DNA from: Climacium dendroides
Lineage: Eukaryota > Streptophyta > Bryopsida > Hypnales > Climaciaceae
Direction of reading: 5' to 3'
Assembly: GCA_950106755.1 (NCBI GenBank)
Contig: OX467087.1
Location: 6,204,047-6,268,046, forward strand
Length of the DNA: 64,000 bases
Numbering within the stretch: position 1 is the stretch's first letter; each line of letters opens with the position of its first letter. The position numbers and the translations under genes are program-made. Below the pieces are notes generated by a model. It ran no database searches and was not told where the DNA came from. It saw only the letters and a list, made by a program, of their open reading frames with translations. This document shows positions 43,938 to 56,300 of this stretch, piece after piece.

Positions 43938-45227
43938 TGTCACGCCCCTATCTAGTTGGGGTGCCCAATGAACCTTAGTGCGCAAGGGGGGGACCTTGGG
44001 AGTGACTTCCCAAGCCTTGCAATAGACTAGGTAGGGAGAATGGAGAGACTCCCGATCAAACAAGGCGCCCTGGCGCCCTGGCGCCCTGGTTTTGAAGAGG
44101 CCATGAGAGTGTCATACATTCTTGGAAAGCTCTTGACAATACGCTTCTAATGGTGCAAAGAACGCACAATTTGGAGTTGTGAGCTAAAAGTTATGGCCGC
44201 TCAAAGTTAACTAGGTCTTGGTGGCGCCGGGACACTTGAGGTCTAGGTGTGAGGAGTTCCCAATGAATCCCACAAGAAAGTATGGCATGTGGCATATCAT
44301 TGAAAATCTATGAACACAAGGAACCTAGAATGACAAGCATTACGAGGTTATAAGACATGAGTCAAGAATTATGGCCAAAGGAAGAGCCGTGGTGAAGACG
44401 TGACGCCTCCCCCGATGCATTTGAATCTTTAGAGGGCCATAACTTTGTGAGAACTTGTCCAAATGGGACGAGTGAGAAGTCCATCGGCATCTATTCATTG
44501 CGTAGATGTCTAAAATGGTCTTGTGTGTTGGATTTGGAGCTCTACGTGCAAAGTTACGCCGGTTGGAAGTTCGGAAGTTCAAACGGTGACGTAACTTGGC
44601 GATTTGGGTTGGAAGTGGGTGGTCTTCCACAACCCAAGGTTATCCAAGGACTCCCTTCGACCTAGGACGGGGGGGTCTGCCGAATACCACAGAGAGTACT
44701 ATAGGAGGGGTTGGTCTCCCTCTTAAAGCCTTGGTGAGTCCCGGTGACTCATGGTTGGTGGTGGTGACTTCACCACTACTTCAAAGCACCATGGGACACT
44801 TGTGTGTGTCCCGTAGCATTGGTTGGGTAGAGTCCCACCCCTTGCTAGGCCCCCTTGGATGTGTCCCGATTTGTGAGCGCCGGTTACCTCTAGTGGATGA
44901 GTAGCAAATGCAAAATGGACTAGTATGGAGTAGGGTGACACTCAAGGGCGGTTAGGACCATGGTGAGTAGTGCCACCATGGGTCCTTGCACATTATTGTG
45001 GAAGTTCCGCCCCATGTTACTAAGTGACATGCCCGGTGTCACGATGGGAGTGTGTGCTAGTAGTCCGGATAACTGGAACTTGACAAATAATTTGAAAATG
45101 GGGACTAACACTATGGGTGCTTGGCATGTACAATGTTAGGCAGTTGGTGACCAAGTGATGCTGTAAGTAGGTTGGAGTGAACCTAGTAAGTTGCTGGAAG
45201 CTGTTAGGTGTCATTTGGATTGCGACA
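43938..45227 (+). mobile_element. Solo LTR, family E, copy 1 (1290 bp)
   Basis: Starts TGTCACGCCCC and ends GATTGCGACA, flanked by GGCGA at 43933-43937 and 45228-45232. The integrase-finger frame reads on across the insertion once the element and one GGCGA are removed. The sequence aligns with 22943-24235. No conserved ORF. LTR identity rests on TG...CA ends and the 5-bp duplication; the internal region is not in the window. Confidence 0.8.
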
Positions 45228-45848
45228 GGCGATGTCTGAAACCTCCGGATCAGAAAAAGGTCATCCGAGTACTTCATGCTAGAAGCTCAGGAGGGCACTT
45301 TACTTTTATAAGTACAATAAATCGGATCCGGTCAACCGGATACTGGTAGCCATATCTACATCGAGATGTGAGGAATTTTGTTCGGAGTTGCGATCAGTGT
45401 CAGCGGATAGGAGCACCATCCTTTTAGAACCACTGGCCGGTCACTCCTATCATTCCTTTAGTACCATTTGAGAAGTGGAAAATAGATTTTATTGGACCCA
45501 TTTTTCTTATCAGTGTGAGAAAAAAGAGGTACATTATCCTAGCCTCTAATTACGCAACCAAGTAGATAGAGGCCAAAGTGACACGGAAGAATGATGTCGA
45601 GACTTCTGCAACCTTTTTGTTTGAAGAAATTCTCATGGGATTTGGCCATCCACTAGAGCTGGTTAGTGACTAGGGAACTCATTTCCTCAATGATGTCATT
45701 GCTGACTTAACCAACAAGTATCTTATTAAGCACCGGAAGACAACTTCCTATAATCCAAAGGCAAACGGATTGATGAAGCGGGCAAACGGAATCATTGGCA
45801 AAATCTTGAACAAGATGGTTTTTGCTAACAAAACAGATTGGGACCGAA
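45228..45848 (+). pseudogene. Integrase (family A element) with DDE core, decayed
   Basis: After the LTR the frame gives DQKKVIRVLH, the CDQC finger end, EKWKIDFIGP (first catalytic Asp), an ATK-(TAG)-IEAKV site where Trp is expected, LVSD-(TAG)-GTHF (second Asp, Gln lost to TAG), and YNPKANGLMKRANGII, where the usual catalytic Glu is Lys. It stops at DWD, about 45848. The core would join element DNA to the genome; the Glu-to-Lys change and three TAG codons indicate it is dead. Confidence 0.7.
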
Positions 45849-45974
45849 ACTTGTAATGTTTGGGTGGGAGAGAAAAGAGAAGGGTCTACCGGATTTGGCT
45901 CTACGAGTGCCAAACGCGCCGCCAATTCTCGCATCTCTGCTTGTGAAGCGTCCATCCTCCTTGCCTACTCTAGT
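45849..45974 (-). pseudogene. LTR D ORF fragment, left part
   Basis: Minus-strand MDASQAEMRELAARLAL and SPTQTLQ match MDTSRVAMREMIEY and PSTQTLV in the LTR D ORF (8377-8280). It continues at 50127-50210 after the solo LTR C insertion. Confidence 0.6.
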
Positions 45975-46571
45975 TGTGGGAGCACGGGAATTCAGTCTTT
46001 AGGTTTAGAAAGGAAATAAAGGGATTAGAGCTTCTTACTCTCTATTTTTTTTGTTTTTCTTTAGAAAAGTAGACAGTAAGTAGTTAGGAACCGGATATTG
46101 GAATAGAGTTACTTTAAAATAGATAATAGTATTAACAAAAGTAACCGGAAACCAAAAACCAAAAACCCGGAAACGGCATAGTTAGGTCAAGAGTAAGTCA
46201 GAGTGAGTTTTATCAGAAACCGGAAACCAGAAGAAAATAAAAGACCGGAGACTGGAAACGGATGGCAGGCAATCCGGACATAACGGGTGCCTACCTAGTT
46301 CTAGACCACACTCGAGAGCAGGTCTATTTTTCGGGAAACAGTCACTGGTAACGGTCCCGGGTGAATGAAGCCCTAGAAAGTTAAAATAGAAGGGGCAGGT
46401 GGTTGAGACCTCCTTTTTCTGGAAAGCTGCCTTAAGAAGAGACTGGTGAGGAGCATCTGCGGTGTCTTTATAGGTCAGCCGAAGGAAGAGTTACGGGCTC
46501 ATATAATCTAGTTTACGGTCCAGATTAAGGAAAGACGGGTCTCAAAAGGAGAGCGCGCTTACAAGTTCACG

Positions 46572-48697
46572 ATGGTGAGAGGAGAGGTAGCTATGTCCTT
46601 ATACATGGTGAAGTCGATAGTACCGGCTGATTCAGGACAGAAAGCGGAGCTAGAAGAAGACCTCCGACAGATGGGGTGTGAAGGCTTTCTAGCTCGGCCG
46701 TGGAATTTGAAGGACGAGGAGATTGTGAGGGAGGTAATCAGCGCACCATTGAAGAAATGGAAGGGGACGTCGAGGAGCCGACCCGAGGACCGGACTCCAA
46801 CACTATGGTGGGAGATATATGATTTTAAGAAGACGGACAAGGGACCGGCTTCCCGGACGGACCGCTTCTTTGTTGGTAAGTTCCAGAATCCTCCAACAAA
46901 GAAGGATGGCTTTCCTATAGTAGAATGCATAAATGTTAGGGAGAAAAGATTAATGAAGTATCTTGCAGCCATCCTTAGTCTAGAGCAGCCAAACAGGATT
47001 ACGGTTACCTTGGCGAACACTATTTTTGGTGCACTGTCAGGTGACCGGAAAGTAGATTGGGGAGTAGTGGTAAAAGATCAAATAAAGAGGTTGGTAGGAG
47101 GCATAGGGAAGTCTAAACCTTCCCCTATAACCCCTTTCCTCTACCACTTGTACCAAGCACATGGCTGGCTTATGAATAGAGAATTAGATTCATACGATAC
47201 AACTAAAGCCATGTCAGAATTCGAAATAGAAGACCCGGATGAGGAAGCCGAGCAGGAAGAGGAAGACTCAGAGGTGGATACTATACCGGTCCAGGAAACT
47301 AAGTCACAGTGGAGGAGGCAAGACCGGAAGGACAAGGACCTAGAAATAGGAGAGGGTAGTAAGGATGTCAATCCGGTTTGGAACCAAGATCCCTTGGGTC
47401 GGATTGTGAAGGAACTCAGTGAATTCCGGGTCCGGTACGGGAAAAATCAAGAGACAATTCAAGAGCTATGCCAACTGTTGAAGATTAGTTAGCCGTAGCA
47501 ACTTGTTTCCCAACTAGACCGGAAGATGAAAGAGGCAGTGAAAAGAGAGCTGAGCGAAGCCACACGTAAGGTGGACCAGCTAACGAAGGAGTGGAGGAGA
47601 AGAGAGAAGAACTGTACCAACATAAGAGGTTCACCAAAACAGCTTCAAAGAATCTTCAGGCAATCCGGAAGTTCATCGGCAATCCGGGCGAAGTCATCAA
47701 CAAAGCAATGCTATTTGACGAAAAGGTGATGGAGACCAGAAAGCAAATTCCAGCCAACCTAATGATGGCCCTAGTGTCTTACCACCACAAGATGAAGGCA
47801 ATAGTAGAGCCACTACGCGAGGTGATGAAGGAGGTAGAAGAATGAAGAGAGCGAGAGCAAGAACCGGAAACGGAGACGGAACTCGCACTAGTACCTCTTC
47901 CGATACCCGCAAAAGAAGTTCAGACGAAGGACAAGGTGGAGGATGTACCAAGCTCTTCCATCTGGTCGGAGCCTAAGGGAGAAATGACTTCCCTACTGGA
48001 AGAAGTAATGGACATTGCTCTCAATGCAGCAAAAGCAGTGAAGGCTGCTGAAGAAGAGAAGACCGGAGAAATAAAGACAACAGGCGAGGCGAAGGAAACA
48101 TCGGAGGAGGTGAAGGCCGTAGATGAAGAAAAGACGAGATCTGGACCGAAACCGTCCGAGAAGAAGAACGTGCCCAAACTAGGGTTGAGCAATAAGTTTA
48201 TCGACCTAAGTAAATTATCTCCAGTCTCTCCAACCCTTCCTGCAAAGACGGAAAAGGTATTTCCTTCCACCCCACTCAAGTTAACTTTGGGAAGTGAATC
48301 TGGGTCGAGGGAGGAAAGGAAGACTAGATCTCAGGGGTAAGGATCCAAAAAGGGTGGAACAATTGAGGAAACCACTCCTTAGAGTGCTAGGGCCAATGTT
48401 CCGCCCACACCAAACACGCAGAAGAAGAAGCCTCCAATTATGTTAGTACAGAAGAAGAGGCCGATTCCAGAGGACGATGACGAGGAGGAAGAAAAAGAAG
48501 AAGACGAGGATGAAGAATCCGGGACTGAGGAAGACTCGAAGCCGTATTCTGATCCGGATCAAGTATTGGCAGAGACTCGGGCGACCAAGGCTGCAGCAAC
48601 CAAGAAGAAGAAGAAGCTCGCTGCCCGAGGTAAGGTACGCCAGGGACATAAGACCAGAACCGTAAAGAAGCCGGCCGCGAAGAAGTTAAGAACTTAG
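46572..48697 (+). pseudogene. LTR-internal ORF, family C copy
   Basis: ATG 46572 begins an open frame of 306 codons to TAG 47490. The N-terminal domain is well preserved: ELEEDLRQMGC, PTLWWEIYDFKKTDKG, RTDRFFVGKF, KKDGFPIVECI, TLANTIFGALSG, KVDWG and FLYHLYQAHGWL. An acidic linker, DPDEEAEQEEEDSEVD, follows. After stops and one frame change near 47590 the coiled coil continues, with INKAMLFDEKVMETR at about 47700. A further TGA at 47843 is followed by the Lys/Glu-rich tail ending KKPAAKKLRT at TAG 48695. No catalytic motif is visible. It is the second best preserved copy. Confidence 0.65.
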
Positions 48698-48979
48698 GAA
48701 GTTACTTAGGGTAAATTTCTGAGGATAGAGTGGTGAAAGTCTAAAGTTTTGGAATAAGTTGTACATAATTAGGAAGTTTACTTTTTGAGTGATATGGCCA
48801 CTAGCAGTTGGAAAGTAATCCGGTCCATAATTATAGGATCTAAGATCCACTTTTAGCGGAAGTAGTGGGAATTTAAGTGAAAGTCAACAAGGCTTGAAAA
48901 TAGTAAGGGAATGAAACGTGTTTGGCCTTGATTGGTTGGAGGGTTACTTTTAGGTTAGGATTTTGAGGGAGTAGTTTAG

Positions 48980-48988
48980 TATTTAAAT
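48980..48988 (+). promoter_or_regulatory. TATA-like box downstream of the LTR C ORF
   Basis: TATTTAAAT, 283 bp after the ORF end; matches the box at 6071 in family C'. Confidence 0.45.
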
Positions 48989-50126
48989 CCGGAACTTGTT
49001 TGGTCCCGGTGTGCATCTTTATTTTATTTTCTTATATTCATGAGTACCTGAGGGTTCGCTCTTGGAGTGATTGAAACAAATCATAGTTGTGTGTACTTGA
49101 CACTTGTCCGTGTTTTGGAAGTCCAGGCTGGAAAGTGAGTGTAAGTGGATAAAAGGTGTGCCCGGATGTTGAGTTTATCCGGTCCAGTATTGGGTTAGTG
49201 TGTGTGGATAGAGGCAAAAGGGATCTCTAGTATGGACTAGGAATGGACTTGTGAGAAGTACAGAGGAGGGGTACCTCCAAAAGAAGTAAGGATTAGCAAG
49301 CCTCCACAGCGCTCGTTTCCCTTTATTGTCCCCGCTAGTTCAGACCGGATTTAGAACTAACTTAGTAGGCTGTCGTTGTAGCATTGGTTAGGAGGAATTA
49401 GATCGGCTTGCGTAACCTGCTGGACAAGACTACATTTCCTTTCCAATTGTGAGGACGGTCTGTTTATCATTTGTAGGATTTGAAAGTTTATTTTTGAAAG
49501 TTTGATCACATAGTGAAACTTCTGACACTTTAAAATCGAAGGGTAGGAGTTAAGCTTTCTTCCTAAATCCCAACTAGCAGATCCCTCTTCGTTCAAAGGT
49601 TAAACTCGACATGGTTACAAGTAGAGATCTGGACCGGATGTGAATACTAGAGGTTAAGGTTAGATCTGTGGAAACGCGGATCCCGGTTACGGTCTGTAAA
49701 ACATAAATACGGGATACTACTTGAGGTATGTGAATAGAAGTGTTGGGAGAGTTGCGGGGTAGTGTAAAGATGTGGAGTAGGAAACCAACCAGTTAGAAAG
49801 TCTGTGTGATAAACAAGTGGGTATTAAACCAGATTAGATTCGGTCAGTATTATTAGATCGGGAAAATCCGGTCTAACTTGTATTAGTAATTGTTGGATCG
49901 GAGGGATCCGGTCGTGTTTGTCCAAGAAAACAAGGAGACCAAGGGGAAGTTCCGGTCTATTGTTTTGCTTGGAGTTTTGTGTTTCGTGACCATCACTTTA
50001 TCATTTTCTGGTAATTGTGAATCTAGGAATTCGATCTTCGTGGGAACGATACTCAAGTCACTTTAAGGCCTCTTTTAAAAAATATTGAGCCTTAGAAAAG
50101 GATTTTTGTTTTCCTGTGCTACAACA

Positions 50127-50210
50127 CCAGTATACACTTGACGATCGGTACCCGACTTGAGCTTACGGATACATCAAAATTGGCTTCAAATAACCGAGCC
50201 TTGTTGATGC
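50127..50210 (-). pseudogene. LTR D ORF fragment, right part
   Basis: Aligns with 8392-8475 of LTR D (INKARLF region on the minus strand). It is the continuation of 45849-45974. It ends where a second LTR D piece begins at 50211. Confidence 0.55.
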
Positions 50211-50827
50211 TGTAGCGATTAGTCGGACTAGTATTCCTCCAATTAGCCCTTAATTCACACCAAAGGCCTTCTTAGAGTAAACCGCTCCAGAATCGTTCCC
50301 ACGAGGACTTGTGGATTACAGTTTCATAGGCTATTCCAGTCTAAGCACTCACTTTTCTCTCCGTCGGATTATTCCGGACTTTCGGTCGGGTCCGGACACT
50401 AGTGCCGAGTGGGTTCCGGAAGGATCCGGAAACCGTTTCAGTGTCCCTTCCGAGATCCCTGGGTTTGAATGACAAGTGGCCAGATCCACCGTCCGGATGC
50501 TTACCGTGTCCGGAAACACGCTCTCTTTCACTCTCCCTCTTTCTCTCTTTCTCTAATACTAACAGCAACCTAACTCTTCAGGGACCGGAAGTGTCCTCCT
50601 GTTCCGTCACCTCACGAATCCGGAAACTCTTCTGGATTAGGTCACACAGGGACGGTCAAGAACTACAACAACATTCAAACCTATAACCGAATACTAAGCC
50701 TCCTGTCGACCGACTGGTTTCTCCTGTACTTTCTTAGGCTTGCGCCGAGGCTTAACTTTGTTCTACGAGGAATTCCGGCAATCCGGAATTCGGGCACGTC
50801 CGGCAATACCTCCGTACACGGAAGTTT
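50211..50827 (-). mobile_element. LTR D 3' part, inserted into another LTR D
   Basis: Nearly identical to 6734-7348, including the LTR terminus (TGTAGCGATT on the plus strand). It ends at a true LTR end and abuts ORF sequence of another LTR D, so it looks like an insertion of D into D. The rest of this LTR is missing: at 50828 a CACTA-like terminus begins. The open frames at 50341-50686 are copies of those at 6864-7209 and are not convincing genes. Confidence 0.65.
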
Positions 50828-51100
50828 CACTATAAGAAATCCATGGTTTTTTCTGCGTTATGCTGTGACATCACCGTTATTTTTGACATCAGTACGTTTT
50901 TGGACGAACGCGCAGTTCAGGGACAATTTTTTGTGATGTCATCTGAAACGTCATAATAGACATTAGGAAATATAGGGATGTCACTTTGAACGGACGTGTT
51001 TTTCACTATGTCAAAAAAAATAAAGGACGTTTCAGATGACGTCCAAAAAAACACGAATCGGCCACGTCAGCCATTGGTGCGTCTTTCACTGCAGGTAGGT
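50828..51100 (+). mobile_element. CACTA-like element, left end
   Basis: CACTATAAGAAATCC starts at 50828 in the middle of LTR D sequence and resembles the inverse of the end at 3638. The following 230 bp have GACATCA, GATGTCA and GACGT motifs in both orientations, as in subterminal arrays. A matching right end and a resumption of LTR D were not found before 52765, so the extent is unknown. Confidence 0.45.
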
Positions 51101-52760
51101 GCACTGCTGTCATTGAGAGGGCAGGGGGGGGTGCTTCCCTACAGGAAAAACACCTAATCAGTATAGGAAAGAGCTTGAGGGTGTAAAATTTCAGACTTTC
51201 TGGGAGGATGTGAAGTCATGGGTACAAGGTAGGATGAAAGTGACATAGACACATGTAATGACTCAACAAATGTGTTTTGGTGTTACAAGTCTAGGGTATG
51301 CCAAAATAAAAAGGATGTACAGAATTAAATATTTTAGGTCCTAAAACATGAAAGATGGGAAATAAAAATGGAGACTCATTGAGATAACCTTATCATAGAG
51401 GTGAAGTTACGCAATATTATTTGGAGATGGGGTTTTGAGAACAGAAAATGAGGATTACTTGGGAGTGTTGGGATGAATGTGACATTATTCCATTGGCTTT
51501 GAAATTGCAAATTAGGCCCCATAAAATGGAGAGTGACTTGCAGTCCCCACAGTGAATTCTTCCCAGTGCTTTTTGGATTTAGAGAGTTGGGAAAAAATTT
51601 AAATGGTGAGAACATGGGGGGGTTATGGCCAAGTTCATTCCATTGGGTTGGGACTCGGGGGTTCCCCCCAAAAAATTGGGGTGAATGGTCATGTGGGGAG
51701 TGCCAGGAAGTGCTTTCCCACCTGGGTTTAGGGATGGCCCAAACAATTCGAGAGTGACTTGCAGTCTCCATAGGGTGAAAGCACATTACGCCCCCTTACA
51801 AAGTACGTCGGAAAAGTACTTTTTGATGATGTATTTATAGAACATACTTTTTTTTAGATAAAATAAACATTATTTTCACTTTTCAATTGATCCAATTGGG
51901 AGGTACTTATGTAGAGAAGGTATTCTACCACATTCTAATCCAATTTAGTGTTTCATCCATCCTCTACAAAGTACTTTACCAACAACAAAAGCGTGTTAGG
52001 TTTGCAAAATAATTACAAATGAATTTGTACAAGCCAAATGAATGATAAAAAAGCACAATAGTTTGTACAATGATAGAATATATATACTATGCAAGGGCTT
52101 CTTGGTGATAGTAGAACTATAATTACAATATCTATTGGAATGTGGTAGTTAGATGGGCATTATCTTTTGCGGAGGAAAAAAGACACAAAAAATAATATTT
52201 TAGCCATTTTTTAATTTAAAAAGAAATTGGTGTATCTGTAATTAGAGAGCATATATATTCTAAATATTCATCTCTCTATATGCACACATACTATTTTCTT
52301 TGTAAGACAACTTGACAATTATGTTTAATATTGTTTTTGTATCTATAAGCTCTTGGACATTCTAAGGATTGCTTGTATCATTTTAAGATGTAAAACCTTT
52401 AAATTTTAATATATAAATATGACCACTATGAAAATCTCTACTAGAAAATGTGTTTAATTTATTGAAAAGTCCTTAGGAACTTTAATCAATTTTAGACAAG
52501 CAATTGCAATCTCAATTATTTCATCATATAGTTCAAATTTTGCAAATAGATGGACACAAAGATTGTCTGCAATACAAGACATATTTCATAGAATTTGGAT
52601 CAATGGTTACAAACCAAAGTCCAAATCAATGAATTTATCTTCAAAACACGCAAGTCATACAAGGATTTTTTTTTCTTGTTTGAGGTTTATTTTCTTCAAT
52701 TTTTTTTTATAAATTTTCAAATAGATTTCAAATCAAATCATTAAATTGCAAAGATTGTGA
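51101..52760. other. AT-rich stretch, no recognised gene
   Basis: A weakly repetitive patch (GGAGACT, GAGTGACTTGCAGTC at about 51530 and 51751) is followed by 1 kb of very AT-rich sequence from 51800. Frames at 51376-51786 lack domain features. It may be the interior of the CACTA-like element starting at 50828. Confidence 0.35.
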
Positions 52761-53048
52761 GACACTGTGGCAACTCATGTTTTTGATTTTTATTTGTTTA
52801 CCTTTTTGAGCGAACCGGAAATTAGAAATAGGTATCCGGATTCATCTAGAGAGAAGAATAAAATCCAAAAATAGTCACAAAAGGACCTTACGGAACTAAT
52901 CCGGTTTTAGGTAGAAGCGGAACGGATTAGATGTACAACCGGATAAGTATTCCGACCGGAATCTTGCTGACCGGATTGGAGATAACCGGATGTCAAGAAC
53001 CAGACCGGATATCCAACCGGTCATAAAGGCAGTCCAGGGCGTCAGGAC

Positions 53049-53056
53049 TATATAAA
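53049..53056 (+). promoter_or_regulatory. TATA box upstream of the LTR A ORF (outer copy)
   Basis: TATATAAA in the context GGACTATATAAAGCC, 303 bp before the former start codon. The same string is at 57539 in the nested copy and in inverse orientation in the deleted copy, so it is preserved in all three. Confidence 0.55.
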
Positions 53057-53358
53057 GCCTGACCCTGCCCATTTTCAGGTCTCTGAATTTCCACGTGTTG
53101 TCATGTCCTGATTTAGCGCCTGGCGTTTCTATCGTTGACCACGGCCAGGAAGAGGAAGTACAAGAGGGTTCGGAAGAGAGAGAGGGGTGTGAGACGGAGA
53201 AGATCTCCTCCAGGCATGAGTGGGTGAGACCTTGAGTGAGAGCGGATACGTAGGAGTGTGAGCAGACCAGTAGGTTAGTGTACAGGCGAAGCGGAACACC
53301 TTGGTATCAGCGCTCCCTTGTTAGGACTCTAGAGTGAAAACCGGGTAGGGCTACCCCC

Positions 53359-56300
53359 ATACCGCGGTTGAACCGGAAGAGAGGTTCTAACACTCCGCCC
53401 CCGAGTGAAGTTAAGCTTAGAAAAGTAGTTCCGGTCATGCCGACCAAGGAACCGGAACAGGGAGAGCTCAGAGAGGATTTGTCATTGATGGGTTGTCAGG
53501 GGTTAGCCTTGAAACTTTGGGGTTTCAAAGACGAGAAGATGGTTAGAGAAATCCTGAGTGGCGTATCGAATTAGTTCGATAACACCCTAAGAGGGAATCC
53601 GGTCCAATGGACCGAGGCTTTGTGGCGGAGCATATACGGGTTCCGGCCAGGAGGACTCGGATTGGCCAACCGGAAGGACGATTTTGTCCAGGGCAAGTTC
53701 GGAAGCGTAGTAAACCCGAAGGATGGCTACACGGTCGAAGACTGCCTCGATGACAGGGAGCGACGCTTGCTCCAGTTCCTGGTTCCGGTTCTGCATCTGG
53801 AAAAACCTACCAGGGTAACTATCACCTTGGCCAATACGATTTTTGGAGCGCTGAGCGGAAACCGGAAAGTAGACTGGGGCCGGATCTTCTTTGATCTGGT
53901 ATCCCAGCTTACTACACGAGTGGGGAAAAGTAGGGCTACCCCACTGTGCCCTTACGTTTACCACCTCTATCAGCAACAGGAGCTGCTGACGGAAGTGGAG
54001 TTGAAGGTATAGAAGGCCCAAGAGCGGACCATGAAGTACGGGGAATCCGAGTCCGATCAAGATGCGGATTCTGGAAACGAAACCGAAGAGGAGGAAGAAG
54101 AAGAAGAAGAAGAGGAAGAACCGTATGTTCCCGCCAAGAGACAAAAGACCACACCAGCCGGAAATCGAGGGACGCCCTCGAGACATCCGCGGCCGCACAG
54201 GAGTGAGACTCCAACCGGACCGGATGTGGCATCCGGATCCGGAACCGCCGATCCGTTCGACGAGTTGGTTGGGATCCTCTGTGGAATCCGGGCGGATTGG
54301 GAAGTCAAGAAGCGGACGCTCGGAGAGATCGCGCAATTAATCGGAGCGGAACCGGACAGCCAGTTGCCACAGAAGGTGGCTGAGTGTGTGATCAATCTGG
54401 AAAAGTTCCGGAAGTTGAAGGAGGACCCGGAGCAACAGTCACCAAGGCACGCCTGTTTGAAGAGGAGGTGCACAAGGACAAGAAGATATCCGGGACCAGG
54501 GTGGTGCACATGTCGTAGCACAGAGTAAGTAAATTCCCTGTTATACCCTCAAAAATCACTCTAGAGCATAACAAAATGACCCTAAGGATTGAATCCGCGA
54601 GATTCTGTGAAGTAGCTAACTCTATTAAGGGGATAAACCCAAAAACTCTTCAACTCTACCTTCCGGTTGTACCTCGGAAAACCGGAATATCAAAACCCCA
54701 ACCGGAAAACTAAGACCGGACTGTATCCTATTTCCGGTTTTACTAATTTCCCGTTATCTGATCAACTCTTGATTCTGGACCATTCTACTTCCGGTCCTAG
54801 GTATCTACGGAGCGGATCCGTTCCGATCCGTCTTTCTAACTCTGGTTTAGTTTTACCTCTGTTTTACCATCAGAGGGTTCGCCGCTTGCTTTTGAAAGTG
54901 GTAGGCCCACCACTCCTTCCGTGACTTATAGTGGCTGAAGACCCACTCCTATCTTCCTATTCTCTCACTCTAATCCGGATCCGGTTTGATCCTTCACAGT
55001 GATCCAGATAGTAATCCGGATCACAGGTCACACAAAGACCCCCCGTACGATCCTCTCATGCTACAACGACTTTGATGTTGATCCGTTCCGTACAAGTTTC
55101 GGTGGCTACAAGTGCACCCGTCCGTTCCAACAATTACAGAAGTTCTTCCGTTTTACCCATAACGGGGGCAAGACCTCATAGGAGTCAGGACACTCGACCA
55201 GATTTCCCACCCAGGAGTTCTAGCGCAGCTAAGGAATCCCTCCCTATCCACCTAGCCTAATCAACGGCTTCCTTACCCGGACTACTAAACTTCTACAGAT
55301 GCTGAGGCACTGGAATCCACTCCTAGCTCTTAGTAACCTACTCATATGTACTTAGGACCGGAAACTTGCATCAAAGGGAGAACTCTATCCACACATCCGC
55401 GCATACCCCTTACTTCAACATTGTACATTCTTGCCAACACTCGGGAGGAATACACAAAACAAAAGTCAATAGAAGGTACACAAGGAAATGCCAAAAGAAC
55501 TCTCCCAGTCTCCAGCTCAGAGACTGTCTTATATACAAAAGCAAAAAGCAAAAAGTGAATACACGATTTCCGCCTCTGAAGGCGCTGACAATCCGCTCCT
55601 ACCTTATCCTAACCGGATTCTATTCCGGTTCCTAGTTACAAATCCTATTTTTACAATCCTTCCTGTTCTGTTTCATACACTCGGGATCCAATGGTTGGAC
55701 TCTCATCAGGTCTCTCCAATTGCTCAAAGACCTCTATCAGATTCCGGTTCCGTTCCCCATCCGTAGGTAGAACCGGATGTTCTTCCTCAGCTTCCGGTTC
55801 AACCGCGGCATGGGGGTAGCCCTACCCGGTTTTTCACTCTATAGTCCTAACAAGGAAGCGCTGATACCAAGGTGTTCCGCTCCGCCTGCACACGAACCTA
55901 CTGGCCTGCTCACACTCCTACGTATCCGCTCTCACTCAAGGTTTCACCCACTCCTGCCCGGAGGGAATCTCTCCGTCTCACACCCCTCTCTCACTTCCGG
56001 ACCCTCTTGTACTCCCTCTTCCTGCCCGTGGTCAATGACAGAAAACGCCAAGCGCTTAATCAGGACAACACGTGGAAATTCAGAGACCTGAAAATGGGCA
56101 GGGTCAGGCTTTATATAGTCCTGACGCCCTGGATATCCGGTCCGGTTCTTGACATCCGGTTATCCCTAATCCGGTCAGCAAGATTCCGGTCGGAAATACT
56201 TATCCGGTTATACATCTAATCTGTTCCGCTTTTTCCTAAAACCGGATTAGTTCCGTAAAGTCCTTTTTTGACTAACTTTGGATTTTATTCTTCTCTCCAG

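Larger units (their letters stand above)
39190..45848 (+). mobile_element. Ty3/gypsy retrotransposon with family A LTR, plus strand, rearranged
   Basis: Order: partial 5' LTR A (39190-41378, split by a CACTA mini-element), degenerate primer site, gag start, a deletion fusing gag to the region before RT, intact RT frame, decayed RNase H, solo LTR E, integrase core. Integrase stops at about 45848, where it joins an LTR D fragment. No 3' LTR is present. RT and integrase are closely related to those of the family B element, so the two belong to one lineage. Confidence 0.75.
45975..50126 (+). mobile_element. Complete solo LTR, family C (4.15 kb), with internal ORF
   Basis: Starts TGTGGGAGCACGG and ends TGTGCTACAACA. 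Flanks are CTAGT (45970-45974) and CCAGT (50127-50131), one transition apart. The sequence on both sides joins into one LTR D ORF fragment equivalent to about 8340-8475, which confirms the insertion. It carries the ORF at 46572-48697 and a TATA-like box after it. Confidence 0.85.

Noticed and set aside
50211..50827. Intact solo LTR D at this place
   Set aside because: Only about 617 bp from the terminus are present; the sequence is cut at 50828 by a CACTA-like end and does not resume.
53587..54336. 249-codon minus-strand frame, present in identical form at 58072-58821
   Set aside because: It is antisense to the LTR A ORF. Its two copies exist because the LTR is duplicated. It is not conserved in families B, C or D, whereas the plus-strand protein is.
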